Positions 10,419-21,789 of a DNA stretch of 64,000 nucleotides are shown piece after piece. How positions within the stretch are numbered: the first letter of the stretch is position 1; each line of letters starts with the position of its first letter. This DNA is from Microbacterium sp. zg-Y818 (lineage in GTDB: Bacteria; Actinomycetota; Actinomycetes; Actinomycetales; Microbacteriaceae): contig NZ_CP126741.1 of the NCBI RefSeq assembly GCF_030246905.1, forward strand, positions 186,001-250,000, written 5' to 3'. Under the pieces are notes generated by a model. That model was not told where the DNA came from. It did no database searches and saw nothing but the letters and a program-made list of their open reading frames with translations. The translations under genes and the position numbers were made by a program.

Positions 10419-10700
10419 ATGACCGACGTCTACCGGGCGCTCGCGGATGCGACTCGCCGACAGATCCTCGATCTGTTGGTCGGTCGGGACGGTGTAACGC
10501 TGTTCGAGATCTGCAGCCGGCTCGCCGAGTCGGGCACGGGCTCGTCGCGACAGGCCATATCTCAACACCTGGGAGTGCTGGAGGAGTGCGGCCTGATCAG
10601 CACCGAACGGCAGGGACGCACGAAACTCCACTGGCTGAACACCGCGCCGTTGCGGGAAATCACCCGACGATGGCCAATCGACACAAGGGGGACGGACTGA
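10419..10700 (+). CDS. ArsR-family winged-helix regulator
   Basis: 93-aa regulator beginning MTDVYRALADATRRQILDLL, the classic ArsR/SmtB start helix, followed by a recognition region SSRQAISQHLGVLEECGL and a wing STERQGRTKLH. No metal-binding cysteine motif is seen, so it is probably of the non-metal sub-type often paired with a glyoxalase-fold or SRPBCC partner. ATG 10419 is selected because promoter spacing supports leaderless initiation. Its stop overlaps the start of the VOC gene (TGATG). The palindrome in its promoter is the likely self-operator. Confidence 0.9.
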   Translation: MTDVYRALADATRRQILDLLVGRDGVTLFEICSRLAESGTGSSRQAISQHLGVLEECGLISTERQGRTKLHWLNTAPLREITRRWPIDTRGTD

Positions 10701-11092
10701 TGAAAGCACGACTGCACGTCATGAGCGTTTTCGTGGATGACCAGGAGAAGGCGCTCGCGTTCTATACCGATGTGCTGGGTTTCGTCACGAAGAACGACAT
10801 TCCGCTGGGCGAGTATCGGTGGCTCACGGTGGTTGACGCCGACCATCCTGATGGCGTCGAGTTGCTGCTGGAGCCCGATGAGAACCCGGCCGCGAAAACG
10901 TATGTGGAGGCGCTCGCCGAGCAGGGCATCCCCTCGGCATCCTTCGCGGTCGACGATGTGGATGCCGCCTACGCCGAACTCACGGCGCGCGGGGTGCGGT
11001 TCGTCCAGCCGCCGACGCCCGGGGGGCCGGTGCGCACCGCGGTGCTCGATGACACGTGTGGCAATCTGATCCAGCTCGTCAGCCCCGCATGA
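10700..11092 (+). CDS. VOC/glyoxalase superfamily protein
   Basis: 130-aa vicinal-oxygen-chelate protein with paired beta-alpha-beta modules: MKARLHVMSVFVDDQEKALAFYTDVLGF, then PSASFAVDDVDAAYAELTARGV and a C-terminal TCGNLIQLV. This class includes glyoxalases, dioxygenases and antibiotic-binding proteins; the substrate cannot be told. It is translated by coupling with the upstream ArsR gene, whose regulator probably controls both. The 3' end overlaps the convergent TM2 gene by 14 nt. Confidence 0.88.
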   Translation: MKARLHVMSVFVDDQEKALAFYTDVLGFVTKNDIPLGEYRWLTVVDADHPDGVELLLEPDENPAAKTYVEALAEQGIPSASFAVDDVDAAYAELTARGVRFVQPPTPGGPVRTAVLDDTCGNLIQLVSPA

Positions 11093-11507
11093 CCGCGTCG
11101 GAGGAGTCGCCGCCGACGGGTTGCGCTGCGAGTGCGTTCTCCTCCCGCGTCATCCGCGGGATGCGGAACAGGTCCCCGACCACCCACACGAGAATCGCGA
11201 TGTGAGGCAGCAGCGAGAGCAGGATCACCGCGTCGTCTGCGAATGTGGTGGTCCCGCCGGGCGCTGCCCCATCGGAGATGACGTGGGCGATGATCTGTCC
11301 GATGAAGATGGTGAGGAAGCCGCCCAGCAAGAGGAGCCCCAGGGTGAGGCCACTGCGGTACCGGCGGAGGTAGAACCGGTGCAGGCCCACCGCGCCGCCC
11401 AGGAGGGCGAGCACGTATGCGACCCACATGTGCCTAGGTCCGCGCGCGACGCGTACGGGCAGCACGATGTAGTCGGGGCGCAAGCCAGCGGGCTCTGTGT
11501 TCGTCAT
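11079..11507 (-). CDS. TM2 domain membrane protein
   Basis: 142-aa membrane protein. The N-terminal half carries the TM2 signature: a hydrophobic stretch AYVLALLGGAVGLHRFYL with the G-x-H-R-F-Y turn, then a second helix. Two further hydrophobic segments follow. ATG 11507 overlaps the stop of the preceding DUF6226-like gene (ATGA) with AGGAA upstream, so the two are translationally coupled. No biochemical role is known for bacterial TM2 proteins of this kind. Confidence 0.82.
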   Translation of the reverse strand: MTNTEPAGLRPDYIVLPVRVARGPRHMWVAYVLALLGGAVGLHRFYLRRYRSGLTLGLLLLGGFLTIFIGQIIAHVISDGAAPGGTTTFADDAVILLSLLPHIAILVWVVGDLFRIPRMTREENALAAQPVGGDSSDAVMRG

Positions 11508-12667
11508 GTGGGGTTCCTGTCTGTCGGGAGGGCAGGTGGCTCGGTGAGGTCGGCGCGGAGTGTCCATGCCGGCCACCAGCCGTCATGGAGCTCTCGGAGC
11601 GCAGCGGTGATGTGCTCGAGTTCGTCCGGGGTGAGGTTGCGGTCGGGTTCGCCGTTGCTCGAGTGACGTTCGCCTTCGAGGGTGCACAGTTGCGTGTGTT
11701 GCCATCGCCGGTGCCCGACCGGGAACACCTCCCGGAGTCCGCCGGCGGCAATAGCCAGCAAGACGTCTTCAAGGTGATCGGCGGCCGTCTCGGCCGACTC
11801 GTCGCACGCGTCGCACGAACACTGCGGAGCCACAGCGCGGAACAGGGCACCGCCTTGAATATGCACCGACTCCACCGTCGCCGTGATCGCCACGGTTGCT
11901 CCGGTGGAAGGCCGCAGCACCAGTTGCATCTCCTGATCTACGGTCTTCCGGTCGACGTCTACGAGGTACCAGGTCTGCAGATGCTCGATCAAGGCATCCA
12001 GGTCCAGCAGCAACGGCGCGAACCGGCCTGGATGGGAGAGCCGCGAGTACGCCTCCTCCGGGGGCCCACCGTTCCCCCACCGGGTTCCGTACCTGATGAC
12101 CTGGCCGTCGGCATCCCGGTAGTCCTGGTCAGGGAAGGGTGGACGTGGGAAGGGGACGGGTGGGACCTGCAGAACCGGCTGCGAGCCGCTGGCCGTGAGC
12201 GCGTTCGTCTCCTGATCGTCTTGGTCTGCTTGAGGCCACGAGGACAGCTCCTCCGTGAACGCGTCCAGCTGTTCGGGCTGCTCCACCATGATCCGCACCA
12301 ACCCCGCCACCGGGATGGATCGGGTTGACGTTCCCACCTCGAGCTCGGGCGTCACGCGCCATGTCGCCGCCGGATGCACCACTGAGATCACGTTCCCCAC
12401 GAAACGCGCCGCCGACTCTGCCAGCTCTGGTGACTCCAACACGGCAGGGTGGTCGGCGAGAAACCCCCAAAGCGCCGAAAGGTCGGCTGCGAATACTGCA
12501 GGATCCGAGCCCTTTTGCTGCATGTAGGACGCGAACTGCTCGAACCCTTCCACGAACCGGACCGGAGCCGGAGCCGGAGGTTCGGAGCGGGGCCAGACCA
12601 GCGTGGCTGTGGACGAGGTCGGCTCAGGCAGCGCCCGCACCGGTGCGGGAAAGATGCTCTCTGCCAC
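11504..12667 (-). CDS. DUF6226-like protein
   Basis: 387-aa cytoplasmic protein with two parts. Residues about 25-150 form a helical N-terminal region of unknown family (FVEGFEQFASYM...). Residues about 190-370 resemble DUF6226 proteins, with EEAYSRLSHPGRFAPLL, a basic beta-rich middle and CSCDACDESAE. A Pro-rich linker separates them. The start is a GTG at 12667. It overlaps the TM2 membrane protein gene by 4 nt. The domain name is from memory and the function is unknown. Confidence 0.7.
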   Translation of the reverse strand: MAESIFPAPVRALPEPTSSTATLVWPRSEPPAPAPVRFVEGFEQFASYMQQKGSDPAVFAADLSALWGFLADHPAVLESPELAESAARFVGNVISVVHPAATWRVTPELEVGTSTRSIPVAGLVRIMVEQPEQLDAFTEELSSWPQADQDDQETNALTASGSQPVLQVPPVPFPRPPFPDQDYRDADGQVIRYGTRWGNGGPPEEAYSRLSHPGRFAPLLLDLDALIEHLQTWYLVDVDRKTVDQEMQLVLRPSTGATVAITATVESVHIQGGALFRAVAPQCSCDACDESAETAADHLEDVLLAIAAGGLREVFPVGHRRWQHTQLCTLEGERHSSNGEPDRNLTPDELEHITAALRELHDGWWPAWTLRADLTEPPALPTDRNPT

Positions 12668-12842
12668 TTACGCGACCGCCTTCTTGCGAACGCTTGGAGG
12701 GCACAGGCCCGTGCCTCGTGATGAGCATTCCATAAGACGCACATCACGTGTCCAAACCATGGCGTCGGCATTGTCGGACGATGCGGCCCCGATGATGGCG
12801 ATACTGGCGTGCCGAGGGGATCCCTGAAGCCCTCGGGCGCCG

Positions 12843-13469
12843 TCAGTGACCCGTGTGGGCTCGGGCGAGTTCCGAAGCGGGCAGCTCGCAGAGGATCGCT
12901 CCCACGGGTCGGCGGCCCCGCTCGGCTCGCTGATGGGTTTCGATGATCTCGAAACCGACTGCCTCGAGAGCCGCGTGCAGATGGTGGGTCGGCCACCGAT
13001 AGGCGCGGACCACAGCATGATCGAAGGCCTCGACGCTACCGCCATGGAAGTAGCCGAGTAGGAGTGTGCCGCCGGGGCGGAGGGTCCGGGCGAACTCCGC
13101 GAGCGGCGTCGTGATCTGTGACGGTTCGTGGTGGATGGTGGAGAACCAGGACAGGATGCCGTCGAGGGCGCTGTCCGGCTCGTCAATTGCGTCGATGCTT
13201 CCGAGGTCAAAGCGCGTCGCGGGGTAGGTGGCTCGGGCATGGTCGATGAACTCCGGGACGAGATCTATGCCGTGCACGTCCACGCCGAGGCTTGCGAGAT
13301 GGTTCGTCCAGTGTCCCGGGCCGCACCCCGCGTCCAGAACGCGACCGGCTGCCGACTCTGCCCACGCTTCTACGTGATGACGGTCGCTGGGGTGCACCGC
13401 ACTCATCGAACCGACGACGTCCGCATACTCCGAAGCGCGAGCCGAGTACTCGGTGATTACGTCCGTCAC
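12843..13469 (-). CDS. Class I SAM-dependent methyltransferase
   Basis: 208-aa methyltransferase with motif I LDAGCGPGHWT near residue 44, an acidic residue at the end of strand 2 (VHGIDLVPEF), and a motif-IV-like DGILSWFSTIHH. Substrate unknown. The GTG at 13469 lies 6 nt after a TAGCCT box (13476-13481, minus), fitting a leaderless transcript. It stands alone downstream of the tRNA cluster terminator. Confidence 0.88.
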   Translation of the reverse strand: MTDVITEYSARASEYADVVGSMSAVHPSDRHHVEAWAESAAGRVLDAGCGPGHWTNHLASLGVDVHGIDLVPEFIDHARATYPATRFDLGSIDAIDEPDSALDGILSWFSTIHHEPSQITTPLAEFARTLRPGGTLLLGYFHGGSVEAFDHAVVRAYRWPTHHLHAALEAVGFEIIETHQRAERGRRPVGAILCELPASELARAHTGH

Positions 13470-13520
13470 ATAGCGAGGCTACCGAGGGGCGCAGGGAGTG
13501 GAAGTGTCGCTGACCAGGGA

Positions 13521-13561
13521 AAAGCGAAACCCCCGCCATGTAGAAGCTAGGCGAGGGTTTC
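13521..13561 (-). terminator. Rho-independent terminator of the tRNA cluster
   Basis: GAAACCCCCGCC (13526-13537) pairs with GGCGAGGGTTTC (13550-13561) across a 12-nt loop with one mismatch. Read on the minus strand the hairpin is followed by GCTTTTCCC. It lies 27 nt past the tRNA-Phe gene. Confidence 0.75.
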
Positions 13562-13587
13562 TGGGGTGACTGTAATGATCACCCGTG

Positions 13588-13660
13588 TGGCTCCGACGGG
13601 CGTCGATCCCGTGACCTCACGATTTTCAGTCGTGCGCTCTACCAACTGAGCTACAGAGCC
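13588..13660 (-). tRNA. tRNA-Phe (GAA)
   Basis: 73-nt cloverleaf on the minus strand: acceptor GGCTCTG paired with CGGAGCC (one G-U pair), D-loop AGCTCAGTTGGTAGAGC, anticodon loop ACTGAAAATC with anticodon GAA, T-arm with GATCG. Discriminator A, no encoded CCA. Last of three co-transcribed tRNAs. Confidence 0.96.
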
Positions 13661-13694
13661 GCGCGGCTGTGATGCTCGCCGCGTCCGACGCGAA

Positions 13695-13716
13695 GGGCCC
13701 TCTCGAAAAAGGGCCC
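13695..13716. other. Hairpin between tRNA-Asp and tRNA-Phe
   Basis: GGGCCC (13695-13700) pairs with GGGCCC (13711-13716) across a 10-nt AT-rich loop. It may be a processing hairpin or attenuator in the tRNA precursor; with no U tract behind it on the minus strand a full terminator is unlikely. Confidence 0.4.
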
Positions 13717-13728
13717 GTCGCTGTGGAG

Positions 13729-13802
13729 CGACCCTGACGGGACTTGAACCCGCGACCTCCGCCGTGACAGGGCGGCACGCTAACCAACTGCGCTACAGGG
13801 CC
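13729..13802 (-). tRNA. tRNA-Asp (GTC)
   Basis: 74-nt cloverleaf on the minus strand: acceptor GGCCCTG with CAGGGTC (one G-U pair), anticodon loop CCTGTCACG with anticodon GTC, T-arm GGGTTCAAGTCCC, discriminator G. Middle member of the Glu-Asp-Phe cluster. Confidence 0.96.
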
Positions 13803-13823
13803 ATGCATATTCAATTGTAGGTG

Positions 13824-13896
13824 TGACCCCAACGGGATTCGAACCCGTGCTACCGCCGTGAAAGGGCGGCGTCCTAGGCCGCTAAACGATGGGGCC
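13824..13896 (-). tRNA. tRNA-Glu (TTC)
   Basis: 73-nt cloverleaf on the minus strand: acceptor GGCCCCA with TGGGGTC, anticodon loop CCTTTCACG with anticodon TTC, T-arm CGGGTTCGAATCCCG, discriminator A. First gene of the cluster. Confidence 0.96.
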
Positions 13897-14145
13897 GAGT
13901 GAACCCTGTGGGACGAACCCGGTGCTCACGCTTACCGACGCTCAAGCATATGCACTGGATGGCCAAAACGCCAATCGAGGGCGCGCCGTACCCGTCGGAG
14001 GGCTGTTGAGACGGCACGATGGGCGCGAGGATGTGCGCGACGACCGGGCGGCGATGCCTGAGAAAACCGTTGCGGATGTGACTGATGTTGCTACTGTGAA
14101 GACGTCTTCGACTCCCCCCGATCTGGCGAAGAGATGAGGTGCCGC

Positions 14146-15576
14146 GTGCGGTTCACGCGCATCGACGACCCCGAAGAGTGCGGTTGTGCGCCGACTCCTG
14201 CGGAGCAGCGCGCCTTCGCGGGCGGCGTCACCCGGCGTGGCGCGCTCACCGTCGGCGCGTTCGGTCTCGTGGCTGCGGGCGCTCTCGCCGCTCCGTTCGC
14301 GCCGGTCGCGTTCGCCATAGCCGGATACCCCTCGTGGGACGACGTGCAGCGGGCTAAGGCGAACGAGGCGTCCAAGAACGCCGAGGTCGCCCGCATCGAG
14401 CAGCTCATCAACGACCTGACCACCGACGTCGCCAACAAGCAGGCAGAAGCAGAGCGTCTGGGGTTCGAGTACCAGGCCGCGCAGGAGGCGTACGAGGCAG
14501 CGGTCGACCGCGCCGAATCGCTGCAGGCTCAGGCCGACGCCGAAGAGGCCCGCGCGCTCGAGGCCGCGCAGAAGGCCGGACGGGTCGCATCCCAGCTCTA
14601 CCGCAACGGGGGCGACGACACCTCGCTGGAGCTGTTCTTCTCGGGTTCCGCCGCGACCGCCGACGATCTGCTGGCGCGACTCGGCACGATGGACAAGCTC
14701 CTCGCCGCCAACCAGGCCGTCTACACCGACGCGGTCAGCGCCCGCGACAACGCGCAGAGCCTGAGCGACCAGGCATCCGTCGCCCGTGACGCCCGCGATG
14801 AGCTGAAGCGTGAAGCCGAGGCCAAGATGGTCGAGGCTCAGGCAGCGGCCGAGGCGGCCCAGGCGGCCCTCGCCGCTCAGACCGAGCACCTCGGCACGCT
14901 GCAGGCGCAGCTCGCCGCGCTCAAGGACACCACCGCGCAGACCGTGGCGGGCTACCAGGCCGGCGTCGAAGCCGAGCGTCGTGCTCGCGAGGAGCGCGAG
15001 CGCAAGGCCAGGGAAGAGGCCGCGCGCCGCGCCCAGGAAGAAGCCGACCGCATCGCCCGTGAGAACGCGGCCCGGCCTCCGGCCAGCGGCGGCGGTGGTG
15101 GCGGCGGCGGTGGCGGTGGTGGTGGCGGCTCCGGCGGCGGCGGCGGTTCTGGCGGCGGCCAGGGCTGGGTGCGCCCGCACGGCGGCTGGATCAGCTCGTG
15201 GTTCGGCAACCGCGGCACCATCTGCTCCAACGGATACTGCAGCGGCAGCGGCCACCGTGGCATCGACTTCGCCAACGGCTGCGGAGCGTACATCTACGCC
15301 GCGGCCGCCGGAACCGTCGTCTTCGCCGCCGAGAGTGGCACGTGGGGCAACTACGTCAAGATCGACCACGGCGGCGGCATCGTCACCGGCTACGCGCACA
15401 TCCGGCCCGGTGGCTACGCCGTCGGCTGGGGTCAGCGCGTCTCGGCCGGCCAGGTCATCGCCTACGCGGGCAACACCGGCGCGTCAAACGGATGCCACCT
15501 GCACTTCGAGGTGTACCGCAACGGCACGCGCATCGATCCCGCTCCGTACCTGCGCGACCACGGCGTCTCGGTCTAG
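14146..15576 (+). CDS. Secreted M23 (LytM) peptidase with coiled coil
   Basis: About 476-aa exported cell-wall hydrolase. The N-terminus has a twin-arginine-like signal (TRRGALTVGAFGLVAAGA), then a long coiled coil rich in Ala/Glu (about residues 65-310), a Gly/Ser linker of some 25 residues, and a C-terminal M23 domain with HRGIDF and HLHFE zinc ligands plus CSNGYCSG that may form a disulfide. The layout matches RipA/NlpD-type division hydrolases, whose coiled coil regulates activity. GTG 14146 has GAGG 6 nt upstream and is preferred; ATG 14134 in frame is the alternative. TTGCGG-N16-TACTGT (14070-14097) is a possible promoter. Confidence 0.9.
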   Translation: MRFTRIDDPEECGCAPTPAEQRAFAGGVTRRGALTVGAFGLVAAGALAAPFAPVAFAIAGYPSWDDVQRAKANEASKNAEVARIEQLINDLTTDVANKQAEAERLGFEYQAAQEAYEAAVDRAESLQAQADAEEARALEAAQKAGRVASQLYRNGGDDTSLELFFSGSAATADDLLARLGTMDKLLAANQAVYTDAVSARDNAQSLSDQASVARDARDELKREAEAKMVEAQAAAEAAQAALAAQTEHLGTLQAQLAALKDTTAQTVAGYQAGVEAERRAREERERKAREEAARRAQEEADRIARENAARPPASGGGGGGGGGGGGGGSGGGGGSGGGQGWVRPHGGWISSWFGNRGTICSNGYCSGSGHRGIDFANGCGAYIYAAAAGTVVFAAESGTWGNYVKIDHGGGIVTGYAHIRPGGYAVGWGQRVSAGQVIAYAGNTGASNGCHLHFEVYRNGTRIDPAPYLRDHGVSV

Positions 15577-15581
15577 CAACG

Positions 15582-15614
15582 ACGAAGGGCGGATGCCGCA
15601 GCACCCGCCCTTCG
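15582..15614. terminator. Bidirectional terminator hairpin
   Basis: Perfect 11-bp stem ACGAAGGGCGG (15582-15592) with CCGCCCTTCGT (15604-15614) and an 11-nt loop, between the convergent M23 and ppa genes. The T-tract is weak, as is usual in high-GC actinobacteria. Confidence 0.8.
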
Positions 15615-15629
15615 TGAAGACTGCCGTCG

Positions 15630-16163
15630 TCAGACGGTCTTGGGAGCTTCGCCCTCACCCTGGGTGCGGGTCTGCTCGTCGTGGTCGCGGAAGCGGTCGA
15701 AAGCCTCGCTGACCAGGCGCTCGGCCTCGGCGGCATCCGCCCATTCGTCGACCTTGACCCACTTGCCGGGCTCGAGGTCCTTGTAGTGCTCGAAGAAGTG
15801 GTTGATCTCGCCCTTGGTCCACTCGTCGAGGTCGGACACGTCCTGCACGTGGTCCCAGCGGGGGTCCTTGGCGATCACGGCGACGACCTTGTCGTCACCG
15901 CCGGCCTCGTCGCTCATCTTGAGCACGCCGACGGGACGCACGCGCGCCATGACGCCGGGGAACAGGTCGCGGTCGAGCAGCACCAGCACGTCGAGCGGGT
16001 CGCCGTCCTCGCCGAGCGTGTTCTCGAAGAACCCGTAGTTGGCCGGGTAGCCCATCGGCGTGAACAGCACGCGGTCGAGGTACACGCGGCCGGTGCCGTG
16101 GTCGACCTCGTACTTCACGCGGCTGCCGCGGGGGATCTCGATGACGGCGTCGTACGCGCCCAT
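15630..16163 (-). CDS. ppa: Inorganic pyrophosphatase
   Basis: Family I soluble pyrophosphatase, 177 aa. The active-site sequence [12 protein letters not shown] carries the metal-binding aspartates, and [26 protein letters not shown] and the later KDPRWDHV and [17 protein letters not shown] segments match the family from end to end. It hydrolyses PPi released by biosynthesis. GGAGCACCAG precedes ATG 16163, and a TAGGCT box lies about 40 nt further upstream. Confidence 0.97.
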   Translation of the reverse strand: MGAYDAVIEIPRGSRVKYEVDHGTGRVYLDRVLFTPMGYPANYGFFENTLGEDGDPLDVLVLLDRDLFPGVMARVRPVGVLKMSDEAGGDDKVVAVIAKDPRWDHVQDVSDLDEWTKGEINHFFEHYKDLEPGKWVKVDEWADAAEAERLVSEAFDRFRDHDEQTRTQGEGEAPKTV

Positions 16164-16302
16164 ACTGGTGCTCCTTCAGACGTGGGTGGGATGCGGCGAC
16201 CAGCCTAGTCGGGCGGCGTTCGCACCATAACTCCGGTGGACCGGGGTGTTCGGCGGCTGCGGCGGCGCCACGGGACGCGGCCGCGGCGGCTACCGTGGTC
16301 GC

Positions 16303-17310
16303 GTGCCGTCCCTGAGTCCTGCCGTCGCCGAGACCCGCCGCGCCGTCCGCGCCGCGCTGCAGCCCTTTGCCGGCGGTGGCGAGGTGGTCGTCGCAGTGAG
16401 TGGCGGCGCCGACTCGCTCGCCCTCGCCGCCGCGACGGTGTTCGAGGCGCCGAAGCTGGGGCTCCGGGTGGCCAGCATCACCGTGGACCACGGGCTGCAG
16501 CCCGGTTCGCACGAGACCGCAGCCCGCGCGGCGGCGGCTGCCACGGCACTCGGAATCGAGGCGGCCGTCGTGCGGGTGACGGTCGACCCGACCGCCCAGG
16601 GAGGCCTCGAAGCCGCCGCCCGCGACGCCCGCTACGCGGCGCTCGCCGAGGCCGCCGCCGACCGCGGCGCCGAGGCGGTGCTGCTCGGCCACACCCTCGA
16701 CGACCAGGCGGAGACGGTGCTGCTCGGCCTCGCCCGCGGCTCGGGCGCCGCGAGCCTGGCGGGCATGGCGCCCGAGCGCCGCGACGAGGCGACCGGCACC
16801 CGGTGGCTGCGCCCCCTGCTGGCGGTGCGCCGTCAGACCACCCGGGCCGCCTGCGCGGCCGCCGGGCTCGAGCCGTGGGACGACCCCCACAACACCGACC
16901 CCCGCTTCGCACGGGTGCGGGTGCGCGAACGGGTGCTGCCGGTGCTCGAGACCGAGCTCGGTCCCGGCATCGCCGAGGCGCTCGCCCGCACCGCCGAGCA
17001 GCTGCGCGAAGACGCCGAGGCGTTCGCCCGCATGATCGACGAGACGATCGAGGACATCGTCGAGCCGGCAGAAGCCGGCATCGCGGTGTCGGTGGCCGCC
17101 CTCGCGGCCAACCCGCCGGCCCTGCGCAACCGCATCATCCGGCACGTCGTGGCCAGCGAGTTCGGGCAGTCCCTCACCAGGTCGCAGACCCTCGAAGTCG
17201 CGCGCCTGGTCACCGACTGGTCCGGGCAGGGACCGATCGACCTGCCGGGATGCCACGCCCGCCGCCGCGGACCGGTGGTGGAGTTCACCGCGGGACCCGA
17301 GGGAATCTAG
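16303..17310 (+). CDS. tilS: tRNA(Ile)-lysidine synthetase
   Basis: N-type ATP pyrophosphatase that converts cytidine 34 of tRNA-Ile(CAU) to lysidine, 335 aa. The PP-loop VSGGADSLAL lies near residue 31, followed by SITVDHGLQPGS and the GHTLDDQAETVLLGLARGSG motif characteristic of TilS. GTG 16303 is chosen because TACCGT (16291-16296) ends 6 nt before it; the frame is open upstream but without family similarity. It heads the conserved tilS-hpt-ftsH-folE run. Confidence 0.95.
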   Translation: MPSLSPAVAETRRAVRAALQPFAGGGEVVVAVSGGADSLALAAATVFEAPKLGLRVASITVDHGLQPGSHETAARAAAAATALGIEAAVVRVTVDPTAQGGLEAAARDARYAALAEAAADRGAEAVLLGHTLDDQAETVLLGLARGSGAASLAGMAPERRDEATGTRWLRPLLAVRRQTTRAACAAAGLEPWDDPHNTDPRFARVRVRERVLPVLETELGPGIAEALARTAEQLREDAEAFARMIDETIEDIVEPAEAGIAVSVAALAANPPALRNRIIRHVVASEFGQSLTRSQTLEVARLVTDWSGQGPIDLPGCHARRRGPVVEFTAGPEGI

Positions 17311-17319
17311 ACTCGACGC

Positions 17320-17871
<552 letters not shown>

Positions 17872-18002
17872 GCCGCGGGCGGTTTAAGCCCTGGGCGAAT
17901 GCACAGTCGTTCCCCGGCTGTGCCGCGATAACCTGGGGCACTGTCGCCCGTCCCGTGAGCGGGCTGCTCTCCGTCGAAAGGGACCGGGCGTCGACCCGCA
18001 CC

Positions 18003-20006
<2,004 letters not shown>

Positions 20007-20015
20007 GCTCGGGGC

Positions 20016-20606
20016 GTGACCGTCGATCGTGAGCGCGTCTCGGCCCTGGTGCGCGAGTTGCTGGTGGCGATCGGGGAGGACCCCGAGCGCCCGGGACTTC
20101 GCCTGACGCCGCAGCGCGTCGCCGATACCTTCGGGGAGTTCTTCGCAGGGATCGGCGTCGACCCGGCAGAGCCCCTCGCGCACACGATCTCTGTGTCGCG
20201 GGGACCGGCGCCCGACACCCTGCCCTCCGGCGCCGTCATGCTGCGCGACATCCGGTTCCGATCCGTGTGCGAGCACCACCTGCTGCCCTTTGCCGGGCAC
20301 GCGCACATCGCCTACCTCCCCGGCGAGCAGGTCGTGGGACTCGGCGCACTCCCGCGCGTGGTCGACATCCTCGCCGCCCGCCCGCAGGTGCAGGAGCGCC
20401 TGGGTGAGCAGGTGGCCGATACCATCGCCGGCGCGATCGACGCCCGCGGCGTGCTCGTCGTCCTCGACGCGACCCACCAGTGCGTCACGATGCGCGGCGG
20501 ACGCCAGCCCGACGCCTCCACGGTGACGGTGGCCGCCCGCGGCGAGATGGCCGAGCCCGCCGCGCGCGCAGAGGTCATGGCTCTGCTGGCGGGGAGCGGG
20601 CGGTGA
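20016..20606 (+). CDS. folE: GTP cyclohydrolase I
   Basis: First enzyme of folate synthesis, converting GTP to dihydroneopterin triphosphate, 196 aa. The zinc and catalytic residues lie in SVCEHHLLPFAGHAHIAYLP, followed by VVDILAARPQVQERLGEQVAD and ATHQCVTMRG. GTG 20016 sits 6 nt after TAGGCT (20004-20009), so this operon start is probably leaderless. It overlaps folP by GTGA. Confidence 0.97.
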   Translation: MTVDRERVSALVRELLVAIGEDPERPGLRLTPQRVADTFGEFFAGIGVDPAEPLAHTISVSRGPAPDTLPSGAVMLRDIRFRSVCEHHLLPFAGHAHIAYLPGEQVVGLGALPRVVDILAARPQVQERLGEQVADTIAGAIDARGVLVVLDATHQCVTMRGGRQPDASTVTVAARGEMAEPAARAEVMALLAGSGR

Positions 20607-21421
20607 CCCTCGTGATGGGCATCGTCAACGTGACTCCCGATTCGTTCAGCGACGGCGGCCGGTACGCCCGGGCGGATGCCGCGATCGCCCACGGCCTGCA
20701 ACTGCTCGCCGACGGTGCCGACATGCTCGACGTGGGCGGAGAATCGACGCGCCCCGGGGCCGAGCGTGTGGACCCGGCCGTCGAGCGCGACCGGGTGCTT
20801 CCGGTCGTCTCCGCGCTCGCCGACGCAGGCGCCGTGGTCAGCATCGACACCATGAACGCCGAGACGGCCGCCGCCGCCGTGGCCGCCGGCGCCCGCATCG
20901 TCAACGACGTGTCGGGCGGGCTCGCCGACGACGGCATGTTCGCCGCCGTCGCCGGCACCCAGGCAGAACTGGCGATCGGCCACTGGCGGGGTCACTCGAC
21001 CGACATGTACGCCCGCGCCGACTACGCCGACGTCACCGGCGAGGTCCTCGCCGAGCTGGCTGCGCGGGTGGATGCCGCAGAGAGCGCCGGCATCCCGCGC
21101 GAGCGGCTCATCGTCGACCCCGGCATCGGCTTCGGCAAGCGCGGCGACCAGAACTGGATGCTGCTGTCGCACCTGCCGCAGGTGGTGGGGCTCGGCGTGC
21201 GCGTGCTGGTGGGAACCAGCCGCAAGCGCTTCCTCGCCGAAGCCCTCGCGCCCGGCGCGGAGGCGGACGGCGTCGACGAGCGCCGCCGGGATCTCGCCAC
21301 CGCCGTCACGAGCGCGCTGGCATCGGCCGACGGCGCGTGGGCCGTGCGGGTGCACGACGTGACCGCGACCCGCGACGCGCTGGCCGTGGCCCGCGCCTGG
21401 AGAGAGGGAGCAGCACCGTGA
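20603..21421 (+). CDS. folP: Dihydropteroate synthase
   Basis: Joins p-aminobenzoate to the pterin; sulfonamide target. 272 aa, beginning with the pterin-binding signature MGIVNVTPDSFSDGG and continuing with VGGESTRPGA, SIDTMNAE, IVNDVSGG, DPGIGFGKR and VGTSRKRFL. GTG 20603 overlaps the folE stop and the stop overlaps the folB start, so translation is coupled. Confidence 0.97.
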   Translation: MTLVMGIVNVTPDSFSDGGRYARADAAIAHGLQLLADGADMLDVGGESTRPGAERVDPAVERDRVLPVVSALADAGAVVSIDTMNAETAAAAVAAGARIVNDVSGGLADDGMFAAVAGTQAELAIGHWRGHSTDMYARADYADVTGEVLAELAARVDAAESAGIPRERLIVDPGIGFGKRGDQNWMLLSHLPQVVGLGVRVLVGTSRKRFLAEALAPGAEADGVDERRRDLATAVTSALASADGAWAVRVHDVTATRDALAVARAWREGAAP

Positions 21422-21789
21422 GCGACCTGGATGAGATCGCTGTCACCGGCATCCGTGCCTTCGGGCGACACGGGGTGTACCCCGACGAGCGCCGTGACGG
21501 CCAGGAGTTCGTCGCCGACGTGGTGCTGTCGCTCGACACCCGGGGCGCGGCCGCCACGGACGACGTCGCCGACACCGTGCACTACGGCGAACTGGCCGAG
21601 GAGGTCGCGGCGATCCTCGCCGGTGAACCCGTCGACCTGCTCGAGACCCTCGCCGCCCGCATAGCCGATGCCGTGCTCGCCCGCCGGCCGGTGCAGCAGG
21701 TGCGCGTGACGGTGCACAAGCCCGCCGCCCCGATCGCGGTGGCCTTCAGCGACGTGAGCGTCACGATCACCCGAGGGCGGATGCCATGA
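21418..21789 (+). CDS. folB: Dihydroneopterin aldolase
   Basis: Converts dihydroneopterin to the 6-hydroxymethyl pterin, 123 aa. The start DEIAVTGIRAFGRHGVYPDERRDGQ and the mid-protein DDVADTVHYGELAEEV and LLETLAARIAD segments are typical. It overlaps both neighbours by 4 nt (GTGA and ATGA). Confidence 0.95.
   Translation: MSDLDEIAVTGIRAFGRHGVYPDERRDGQEFVADVVLSLDTRGAAATDDVADTVHYGELAEEVAAILAGEPVDLLETLAARIADAVLARRPVQQVRVTVHKPAAPIAVAFSDVSVTITRGRMP

Noticed and set aside
13897..14145. Riboswitch upstream of the M23 peptidase
   Set aside because: Cell-wall hydrolase genes can have ydaO (c-di-AMP) elements, but I could not find the conserved core or a matching fold.
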